Source of the DNA: Pseudomonas orientalis
GTDB lineage: Bacteria > Pseudomonadota > Gammaproteobacteria > Pseudomonadales > Pseudomonadaceae
Assembly: GCF_022807995.1 (NCBI RefSeq)
Contig: NZ_CP094351.1
Span: 1,395,001 to 1,459,000, forward strand
Length of the DNA: 64,000 nucleotides
Direction of reading: 5' to 3'
The position numbers and the translations under genes are program-made. Below the pieces are notes generated by a model. The model ran no database searches. It had not been told where the DNA came from and was given only the letters and a program-made list of their open reading frames with translations. Shown here piece by piece: positions 57,847 to 64,000 of this stretch; position 1 is the first letter of the stretch, and each line of letters starts with the position of its first letter.

Positions 57847-58571
57847 CGCACGGCCTCCCGTGAACCTGCGGCGTAGCGCCGTTCAAGACGGCGCAAGACG
57901 AAATTGGAGGCACTGGTGATCAACAGGTAGATCAGCGCGGCGAGTACCAGAAAGTAGAACAGCTGGTAGGTGCTCTTGCCGGCATCCTGAGCCGCTTTCA
58001 CCAGATCGGCCAGGCCGATGATCGACACCAGCGCGGTGGCCTTGAGCATCACCATCCAGTTATTGCCGATACCCGGCAGGGCAAAGCGCATCATCTGCGG
58101 GAAGGTCACGTAGCGGAACCGTTGGCCGCGCTTGAGCCCGTAGGCGGTGGCGGCTTCCAGTTGGCCACGGGGCACGGCGAGGATCGCGCCGCGAAACGTC
58201 TCGGTGAAATAAGCCCCGTAGATAAAACCCAGGGTGATGACCCCGGCGCTGAATGGGTCGATCTCGATGTATTCCCATTCCATGAAGTCGGTGAGGCCGG
58301 TCAGCCAGGTTTGCAGGCTGTAGAAAATCAGCAGCATCAGCACCAGGTCGGGGACGCCGCGAATCAAGGTGGTGTAGAGCTGGGCGGGGATACGCAGGAA
58401 GGGCAGGCTGGACAGTTTCGCGCTGGCACCGAGCAGGCCCAGCAATACGCTGACCGCCAGGGACAGCACCGACAATTTGATGGTCATCCAGGTGCCTTGC
58501 AGCAACAGCGGGCCGAAACCCTTCAAGCTGAACGCGCTCAGCCCGAGGGTTTGCAACAGATCTTCGAACAT
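57843..58571 (-). CDS. aotQ: Basic amino acid ABC transporter permease (AotQ/HisQ-like)
   Basis: A 242-residue permease partner of AotM. It has AQLYTTLIRGVPDLVLMLLI, then VPRGQLEAATAYGLKRGQRF with RYVTFPQMMRFALPGIGNNW as the coupling loop. It is separated from aotJ by a 56-base gap with a terminator-like hairpin, so fewer permease than binding-protein transcripts are expected. Confidence 0.92.
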   Translation of the reverse strand: MFEDLLQTLGLSAFSLKGFGPLLLQGTWMTIKLSVLSLAVSVLLGLLGASAKLSSLPFLRIPAQLYTTLIRGVPDLVLMLLIFYSLQTWLTGLTDFMEWEYIEIDPFSAGVITLGFIYGAYFTETFRGAILAVPRGQLEAATAYGLKRGQRFRYVTFPQMMRFALPGIGNNWMVMLKATALVSIIGLADLVKAAQDAGKSTYQLFYFLVLAALIYLLITSASNFVLRRLERRYAAGSREAVR

Positions 58572-58591
58572 AAATCAGGACCTATGGCGAT

Positions 58592-58620
58592 AAAAAAGCG
58601 CCCCTTATTAAAAGGGCGCC
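58592..58620 (-). terminator. Attenuating terminator between aotJ and aotQ
   Basis: On the minus strand GCGCCC and GGGCGC form the stem around a short AT-rich loop, followed by a run of T. This intercistronic arrangement commonly keeps binding-protein mRNA above permease mRNA. Confidence 0.8.
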
Positions 58621-58627
58621 CCGAGCG

Positions 58628-59407
58628 TTATTTGCCGCTGTACAGGTTCAGATCGCCAAAGTGTTTCTTCTGGATGGTGGCGTAGGTGCCATCATCGTGT
58701 AACGCTTTGATACCTTTATCCAAAAGCGCCTTGAGCTCAGTGTTACCTTTTTTGATACCGATCGCGGTTTTCGACGGCAGCAGCGGGTCGTCAATGGCGG
58801 CGCTGACTTCGTAGCCGGCACCGGCTGGCGACTTGAGGAAGCCCAGTTCGGCTTGCAGCATGTCCTGCACGGAAGCATCGAGACGGCCGGATGTCAGGTC
58901 GGCATACACCTGGTCCTGGTTGGCGTAGGCCTTGGTTGTCACGCCGGCCTTGTCCAGCACAGCCTTGGCATAGGCTTCCTGGATGGTGCCTTGCTCATAG
59001 CCCACGGATTTGCCCTTGAGCGACTCAGGGGTCGAATATCCGGCGCCTTTCTTGAACACCAATGAGGTTGGGCCCGAGAACAGCTCGTTGGAGAAGTCGA
59101 TCGCCTTCTCACGCACCGGGGTTACGGTCATGGACGAAATCACACCGTCGAACTTGTTGGCTTTCAGGCCAGGAATCATGCCGTCAAAGTCGCTTTCAAC
59201 CCATTTGCACTTGACCTTCAGCTCCGCACAAATGGCGTTGCCCAGGTCAATGTCGAAGCCCACCAGACTGCCGTCGGCGGCTTTGGATTCGAACGGTGCG
59301 TAGGAGGGATCGACACCGAAACGCAATTCCTTGTATTCCTTGGCGGTTGCAACACCTGCAGCCATGCACAGAGCCAGTGCAGAAAGGGTCAGCAATGCTT
59401 TTTTCAT
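58628..59407 (-). CDS. aotJ: Basic amino acid ABC transporter, periplasmic binding protein (AotJ/HisJ/ArgT-like)
   Basis: A 259-residue protein with a cleavable signal (MKKALLTLSALALCMAAGVA, cut after TAK or VATA) and a type II solute-binding fold: LRFGVDPSYAPFESKAADGS, LVGFDIDLGNAICAELKVKC, WVESDFDGMIPGLKANKFDG. This is the basic/polar amino acid pattern; arginine/ornithine/lysine/histidine is likely. AGGGA lies 7 bases before the ATG at 59407. Confidence 0.92.
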   Translation of the reverse strand: MKKALLTLSALALCMAAGVATAKEYKELRFGVDPSYAPFESKAADGSLVGFDIDLGNAICAELKVKCKWVESDFDGMIPGLKANKFDGVISSMTVTPVREKAIDFSNELFSGPTSLVFKKGAGYSTPESLKGKSVGYEQGTIQEAYAKAVLDKAGVTTKAYANQDQVYADLTSGRLDASVQDMLQAELGFLKSPAGAGYEVSAAIDDPLLPSKTAIGIKKGNTELKALLDKGIKALHDDGTYATIQKKHFGDLNLYSGK

Positions 59408-59487
59408 TATGTGTTCCCTGGAAACCAAGATAAGCGCTTGTGGCGCGTTTAGGACTGTTACTGAACGGTGTCAGACGCAACCCTGGT

Positions 59488-59503
59488 AGCAATTTCTGCA
59501 CCA
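59488..59503 (-). promoter_or_regulatory. Candidate sigma-54 (-24/-12) promoter for aotJ
   Basis: On the minus strand TGGTGCAGAAATTGCT fits the -24/-12 pattern TGGCACG-N4-TTGCW with GG and GC at exact spacing; three core positions differ. Transcription would start near 59477, leaving a leader of about 70 bases. A dyad at 59559-59574 (minus-strand TGCACACTTGTGGGCA) lies upstream as a possible activator site. Confidence 0.45.
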
Positions 59504-59618
59504 TAGTTCCGAATGATCGTTTTAAAAGGTGGGATGAGGGATTTCTAAGCGCAGGAAATGCCCACAAGTGTGCATTGAAAGAGTAGCGCACCATTTCAGG
59601 TCATATGGAGATTCCAAG

Positions 59619-59705
59619 GTGGGAGGGGGCAAGCCCCCGATGGCGGTGTGTTAGTCAGAGCATCTGCGTCTGACCCATCTCTATCGGGGGCAAGCCCCCT
59701 CCCAC
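59619..59705. repeat. REPIN 5 (variant left arm)
   Basis: REP doublet between the ligase end and the aotJ promoter region. The left arm reads GGGGGCAAGCCCCC instead of GGGGGCTTGCCCCC, so the loop bases of that arm are inverted relative to the other copies. The right arm is standard. The centre has GTCAGA/TCTGAC. Confidence 0.9.
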
Positions 59706-59717
59706 AGTTGATTTGTG

Positions 59718-61352
59718 TCAGGCCAACAAGTCCTGCAGCGTGGCCAGATTATCGGCTTCTTCCACCGGTTTATCCTGGCGCCAGCGCAACATTCGCGGGA
59801 AGCGCACTGCAATGCCGCTCTTGTGCCGCTTGGACAGGGCAATGCCTTCAAATCCCAGCTCAAACACCATGCTCGGCGTCACGCTGCTGACCGGGCCGAA
59901 TTTTTCCACGGTGGTCTTGCGCACGATTGCGTCGACTTTGCGCATTTCTTCGTCAGTCAGCCCCGAATACGCCTTGGCGAACGGCACCAGTGTGCGCTCG
60001 CTACCCGGCGGGCCATCCCAGACCGCAAAGGTGTAGTCGCTGTACAGGCTGGCGCGTCGGCCATGGCCGCGCTGGGCGTAGATCAACACGGCATCGACGC
60101 TGAACGGGTCGACCTTCCACTTCCACCACAGGCCCATGTCCTTGGTGCGGCCCACGCCGTAGAGGCCTTTGCGATCCTTGATCATCATGCCTTCGACACC
60201 GAGGCTGCGGGAGGCTTCGCGTTGCACGGCCAACGCTTCCCAGGTTTGCCCCTCGAGCAATGGCGAGGGCAAGAGCACGGGTTGGTTGCATTGCGCGATC
60301 ACCCGTTCCAGCTGCGTACGGCGTTGCGCCAGGGAGTGGTTGCGCCAGTCGTCGCCCTGGTATTCGAGCAGGTCGTAGGCGAGTACCGCCACCGGCGCGT
60401 CCTCCAGCACTTTTTTACTCAATGTCTTGCGGCCGATCCGCTGTTGCAGCAGGGCGAAGGGTTGCACCGCGTTCTTCCAGACCACGATTTCACCGTCGAT
60501 CACCGTACCATCGGGCAAACCACTGACCAGGCTGTGCAGCTCGGGGAAACGCTCGGTGACCAGTTCTTCACCACGGGACCACACCCACAGGCGACCCTCA
60601 CGCTTGACCAGCTGCGCACGAATGCCATCAAACTTCCATTCCACCTGCCAGTCGTCCGGGGAGCCGAGCAGGGCGTCAAACTGCTCCAGCGGTTGCGCCA
60701 GGCCATGGGCGAGAAAAAACGGATACGGCTGCCCGCCGCGTTGCGCATGCTCGTCGGATGATTCGGCGGCAATCAGCTTGAGATAGCCTGCGGCCGTCGG
60801 GCGATTGGACAGGTCGGTGTAGCCCACCAGCCGCTGGGCCACGCGCTTGCTGTCGAGCCCGGCCATGGCCGCAAGTGCGCGGGTGACCAGCAGTTTGGAT
60901 ACGCCCACGCGAAAACTGCCGGTGATCAATTTGATGCACACCATCAGGCTCGGCTGATCCAGTTGCGCCCACAGCGCTGGCAGGCGCTCGGCCAATTCAA
61001 GCGGCGCAAGGCCGCGTAGCGGTAGCAGTTTTTTTTCCAGCCATACCGCCAGGCCATCTTCGCTGGTGTAGGTCGATTCGGGTAGCAGCAGGGAAATGGT
61101 CTCGGCCAGGTCGCCGACGGACTGGTAGCTTTCTTCAAACAGCCACGGCTCGATGCTCGCCGCCTCTGTTGCCATATCTCTCAGCAGACGGGTGGGGACC
61201 AGTTGTCGCGGCCGCCCGCCGGAGAGGAAGTACACCGCCCAGGCCGCATCCTGTGGCGGTGCCTGCTGGAAATAGTCTTGCAATGCGGCCAGCTTGGCGT
61301 TGCTGGAAGTAGTGGCGTCGAGGTTGGCGTACAACTCGGCGAAAGCTTTCAT
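59718..61352 (-). CDS. ATP-dependent DNA ligase of the Lhr/PdeM/exonuclease repair set
   Basis: A 544-residue ATP-dependent ligase. Motif I (EWKFDGIRAQLV) places the nucleotidyl-acceptor lysine at K240. An N-terminal DNA-binding domain precedes it, and GTVIDGEIVVWK (motif III/IIIa region), GVEGMMIKDR (motif IV) and WWKWKVDPFSVDAVLIYAQR (motif V) follow. The start at 61352 overlaps the exonuclease stop (ATGA) and gives MKAFAELYANLDATT; the longer upstream frame reads through the exonuclease gene and is rejected. No Ku or LigD polymerase domain is present. Confidence 0.93.
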   Translation of the reverse strand: MKAFAELYANLDATTSSNAKLAALQDYFQQAPPQDAAWAVYFLSGGRPRQLVPTRLLRDMATEAASIEPWLFEESYQSVGDLAETISLLLPESTYTSEDGLAVWLEKKLLPLRGLAPLELAERLPALWAQLDQPSLMVCIKLITGSFRVGVSKLLVTRALAAMAGLDSKRVAQRLVGYTDLSNRPTAAGYLKLIAAESSDEHAQRGGQPYPFFLAHGLAQPLEQFDALLGSPDDWQVEWKFDGIRAQLVKREGRLWVWSRGEELVTERFPELHSLVSGLPDGTVIDGEIVVWKNAVQPFALLQQRIGRKTLSKKVLEDAPVAVLAYDLLEYQGDDWRNHSLAQRRTQLERVIAQCNQPVLLPSPLLEGQTWEALAVQREASRSLGVEGMMIKDRKGLYGVGRTKDMGLWWKWKVDPFSVDAVLIYAQRGHGRRASLYSDYTFAVWDGPPGSERTLVPFAKAYSGLTDEEMRKVDAIVRKTTVEKFGPVSSVTPSMVFELGFEGIALSKRHKSGIAVRFPRMLRWRQDKPVEEADNLATLQDLLA

Positions 61353-62353
61353 GCGCTGGCCTCTTCTTCGTCGTCGCCGTATTCGGTGCTGAACCCTTGA
61401 GCGTCCAGGCCTTTCTCGCGCAGGTGGCGCACCAGTACGCCGACCGAGCCGTGGGTGACCATCACCCGCTCGGCACCGGTCTGCTCGATGGCCCATAACA
61501 GTCCCGGCCAATCGGCATGGTCCGACAGCACAAAGCCCCGGTCGACCCCGCGCCGCCGCCGCGTGCCGCGCAGGCGCATCCAGCCGCTGGCGAAGGCGTC
61601 GCTGTAGTCGCCGAAGCGGCGTATCCAGGTGCTGCCACCAGTGGAGGGCGGGGCGATGATCAGGGCCTGACGCAAGAGCGGATCGTTTTTTTTAACGTCG
61701 CCTGCGTACAGCGTTTCGGGAATGTAGACACCGGCCTCGCGGTAGACCCGGTTCAACGGCTCGACGGCGCCATGGCTGAGAATCGGGCCGATGCTGGCAT
61801 CGATACCGTGCAGAATGCGCTGGGCCTTGCCGAAGGAATAGCAGAACAGCACGCTGGCCTTGCCGGCGGCGATATTGGCCTGCCACCAGTCGTTGATGCC
61901 GGCGAAAATCTGCGCCTGCGGCTGCCAACGGTAGATCGGCAGGCCGAAGGTGGATTCGGTGATAAAGGTGTGGCAGCGCACTGGCTCGAACGGCGCGCAG
62001 GTGCCATCGGGCTCGACCTTGTAGTCGCCGGACGCGACCCACACCTCGCCCTGGTATTCCAGGCGCACCTGGGCCGAACCGAGCACATGCCCGGCCGGGT
62101 GAAAACTCAATGTAACGCCGTGGTGTACGAGTTTTTCGCCGTAGGCCAGCGTCTGCAAGTTGATGTCCTGGCCCAGGCGCGAGCGCAGAATGCCTTCGCC
62201 GGGGGCGGCGGCCAGGTAATGCTCGTTGCCGGTGCGGGCGTGGTCGCCGTGGGCGTGGGTGATGACGGAGCGTTCCACCGGCCGCCAGGGATCAATGTAG
62301 AAATCCCCGGCGGGACAATAGAGGCCTTCGGGTCGGGCGATGACGAGGTCCAT
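61349..62353 (-). CDS. Ligase-associated DNA damage response exonuclease (metallo-beta-lactamase fold)
   Basis: A 334-residue MBL/beta-CASP-like nuclease, related to SNM1. It has the metal motif THAHGDHAR (H33, H35, D37, H38), then HPAGHVLGSAQVRLEYQGEV, VASGDYKVEPDGTCAPFEPV, TESTFGLPIYRW and SDHADWPGLLWAI near the C terminus. It overlaps the ligase gene by four bases. Together with the ligase it makes one half of the repair set; helicase and PdeM are beyond the aot genes. Confidence 0.93.
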   Translation of the reverse strand: MDLVIARPEGLYCPAGDFYIDPWRPVERSVITHAHGDHARTGNEHYLAAAPGEGILRSRLGQDINLQTLAYGEKLVHHGVTLSFHPAGHVLGSAQVRLEYQGEVWVASGDYKVEPDGTCAPFEPVRCHTFITESTFGLPIYRWQPQAQIFAGINDWWQANIAAGKASVLFCYSFGKAQRILHGIDASIGPILSHGAVEPLNRVYREAGVYIPETLYAGDVKKNDPLLRQALIIAPPSTGGSTWIRRFGDYSDAFASGWMRLRGTRRRRGVDRGFVLSDHADWPGLLWAIEQTGAERVMVTHGSVGVLVRHLREKGLDAQGFSTEYGDDEEEASA

Positions 62354-62430
62354 GGGGTGACCGGGGAGATGGGCTTGTTACTTATGAGGCGGGGCGCTGC
62401 GCAGAAGTTCTATCAGAATGCACGGGACCC

Positions 62431-62524
62431 AATGTGGGAGGGGGCTTGCCCCGATAGCGGTGTGACAGTCAACATATTCATTGACTGAACTACTGCTATC
62501 GGGGGCAAGCCCCCTCCCACATTT
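62431..62524. repeat. REPIN 6
   Basis: REP doublet between the acylase end and the exonuclease start. The left arm has lost one base (GGGGGCTTGCCCCGAT), while the right arm is intact. The centre carries CAGTCAA/TTGACTG. With REPIN 5 it brackets the exonuclease-ligase pair. Confidence 0.9.
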
Positions 62525-62534
62525 GGAAACCGGG

Positions 62535-64000
62535 TTACTTGCCGGGTGTCAGGGTCAGCCTGGTCTTGCCATATACCTTGTCAAAGTTCTGCGGCTGCAT
62601 CGGGAAGCTCAGGTATTGCGCCTTGAGCGACGGATCGATGCCGTTGGCGTAGTTCGGGCTGGCCGGGTTGCCGGACTGGCCGGTGCCGCCCTGGCCCATC
62701 ATCGGTTCGGGCTGGCCGAAGTCGACAATCATGCGCAGCGCCGCCGCCTGGGCCACGTTGAAATCCTGCCCCCAGTTGTAGGGTGCCGGGTTCAGGGTGT
62801 TGTGGTCGCCACCGCTGGCGAAAGGCCCACGGATAACCTGGCCGCTGGCGTTTTTCCAGGTGGTGGTGTGCAGCTTGCCCCATTGCCAGGCCTTGTGATC
62901 GGCGCCCAGCAGGCTGTCGCCGCTGCTGATCGCGGCGGCCAGGGTGCGCGCCAGAATCGCCGGCTTGTCTTCTTTTTGCGGTGTGCGTGTGTCATCCCAC
63001 AGCGGACTGTCTTCACGGCCCAGCAAATGGTCTGCGGTGGCTGAGTAGGACAGGCTGGCGTTGCTGACAAAGGCTTTCCAGCTGGCGCTGTTTTCGGGGC
63101 CGAGTTTGTCGAGGAAGATCTGTTTGGCGCTTTCCTGCAGGAACAGCTCGTAGATCGCCGCGTCGGCGGACGTTGGTGCAAGGCGACCATCGAATGCCAT
63201 CAAGCGGCCCAGTGCTTCGCGTGCCTTGGCCTGTTCGGCGGCGGGCAGCGCATCGATTGCCTGTTTCATCGGCTGGGCCATGCCCGGCGCCTGGAACATA
63301 CCCTTGAGTTTGGCGGCAAACGGGGTGGTTTGGTCGTATTGCATGGCGATCACGCTGCGACTGTCATGCTTGCCGGCGCTGGCCAGTTGCGCCAGGCGCT
63401 CGCTGCGCTCCGGCGCGTCCCAGGAATTGGACAACTGCATGCCATAGCCGCGCGGTGCGGTGCGCTGGTTGGCGGTGCCGATCCAGCCTTGAGCCGGGTC
63501 CTGGTCATAGGGGTGCAGCATGGCGTCGGCGTAACCGTCCCAGTCAAAACGCGTGTCCCAGCCCGGCGAGGGCAGCAGGCCTTCGCCTTCGCGGCGGTTG
63601 GGAAAGCGGCCGGTGACTTGCCAGCCGATGTTGCTGGCGTCGGCAAAGATCATGTTCAGCGCAATGGCGCGAATTTCGCGGGTGGCGTCCGAGGCCTTGC
63701 CGGCGTTTTGCGCGCGGGACAGGTCGAAGAACGCATCCAGGCTCTTGTCGTCCTTCAAATCGGCGGTCTGCAGGGCCAGGCCAAAACCGCTGGTAAGCGC
63801 CTGGCTGCTGTTGAGCAACGCGCCGTGGCGGGTTTCGTACACCACGTCGCGAATCGAGCGCTGGCCTTTGATGAAGAAGGTCTCGTTACGCACGCCGGCC
63901 GGTAGCCATTTGCCGTTGTTCTCGTAGTACAGCGCGCTGCCCTGGCGTTTGACCTTTTCCAGGAACAGGTCCTGGGTGTCGCCCTTGACCGCGCTCATGC
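62535..64000 (-). CDS. Penicillin acylase-family protein, C-terminal part, cut by window edge
   Basis: The frame is open from the right edge to its stop at 62535 (about 488 residues). It looks like the C-terminal portion of an Ntn-hydrolase acylase beta chain: [70 protein letters not shown] and [17 protein letters not shown]. The catalytic N-terminal serine of the beta chain and the alpha chain lie outside the window. Family members hydrolyse beta-lactam side chains or acyl-homoserine lactones; the substrate here cannot be judged. Confidence 0.88.
   Translation of the reverse strand, partial: MSAVKGDTQDLFLEKVKRQGSALYYENNGKWLPAGVRNETFFIKGQRSIRDVVYETRHGALLNSSQALTSGFGLALQTADLKDDKSLDAFFDLSRAQNAGKASDATREIRAIALNMIFADASNIGWQVTGRFPNRREGEGLLPSPGWDTRFDWDGYADAMLHPYDQDPAQGWIGTANQRTAPRGYGMQLSNSWDAPERSERLAQLASAGKHDSRSVIAMQYDQTTPFAAKLKGMFQAPGMAQPMKQAIDALPAAEQAKAREALGRLMAFDGRLAPTSADAAIYELFLQESAKQIFLDKLGPENSASWKAFVSNASLSYSATADHLLGREDSPLWDDTRTPQKEDKPAILARTLAAAISSGDSLLGADHKAWQWGKLHTTTWKNASGQVIRGPFASGGDHNTLNPAPYNWGQDFNVAQAAALRMIVDFGQPEPMMGQGGTGQSGNPASPNYANGIDPSLKAQYLSFPMQPQNFDKVYGKTRLTLTPGK

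Noticed and set aside
61353..61511. Upstream extension of the DNA ligase frame
   Set aside because: The extra 53 residues are Arg-rich, lie inside the exonuclease gene, and the ATG at 61352 overlaps the exonuclease stop as expected for coupled genes.

Overview
The window is chromosomal DNA from a GC-rich gammaproteobacterium, almost certainly a Pseudomonas of the fluorescens group. The basis is the long run of housekeeping genes in the order familiar from Pseudomonas (dapD ... glnD-map-rpsB-tsf-pyrH-frr-uppS-cdsA-dxr-rseP-bamA-skp-lpxD-fabZ-lpxA-lpxB-rnhB-dnaE-accA-tilS-pyrG-kdsA-eno-ftsB-ispD ... ispF-truD-surE-pcm-nlpD-rpoS), plus six copies of a palindromic REP doublet (REPIN) whose arms read GTGGGAGGGGGCTTGC, a repeat type known from P. 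fluorescens. No rRNA, tRNA, CRISPR array, prophage or transposase gene was seen.

Layout. 1-5 kb: the start of a membrane glucan synthase-like gene, then the tcdA and csdE-csdA sulfur/tRNA-modification genes, dapD and an ArsC-like gene. 5-12.5 kb: a CPA1 sodium/proton antiporter, a small astacin-type metalloprotease that looks like an accessory insertion, dapC, glnD and map. 12.7-31 kb: a dense plus-strand block for translation (rpsB, tsf, frr), UMP kinase, isoprenoid and phospholipid synthesis (uppS, cdsA, dxr), envelope assembly (rseP, bamA, skp), lipid A synthesis (lpxD, fabZ, lpxA, lpxB), rnhB and dnaE. 31-39 kb: accA, tilS, pyrG, kdsA, eno, ftsB, ispD. 39-42 kb: one large minus-strand gene for a predicted multidomain toxin, wedged between ispD and a LysR/formaldehyde-detoxification locus. 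42-50.3 kb: that LysR gene, frmA and fghA, then ispF-truD-surE-pcm-nlpD-rpoS. 50.3-64 kb: a cold-shock protein gene, dcd, a small unknown gene, and a minus-strand region where a four-enzyme DNA repair set (PdeM nuclease and Lhr-type helicase; MBL exonuclease and ATP-dependent ligase) is split by a complete basic amino acid ABC transporter operon (aotJQMOP-like). A penicillin-acylase-family gene runs off the right edge.

The most interesting non-core content is (i) the roughly 1000-residue toxin-like protein at 39033-42059, with internal hydrophobic helices and a C-terminal GExH/FEH/GDTH domain resembling the TIKI/ChaN/EreA-like enzyme fold, (ii) the signal-less astacin-like protease at 6698-7441, (iii) the split repair cassette whose exonuclease-ligase half is bracketed by two REPINs, (iv) a hairpin plus seven-T tract that abuts the ispF start codon, and (v) a candidate sigma-54 promoter before the amino acid transporter. 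All functions are read from sequence motifs and family knowledge; nothing was searched or computed beyond reading the sequence.
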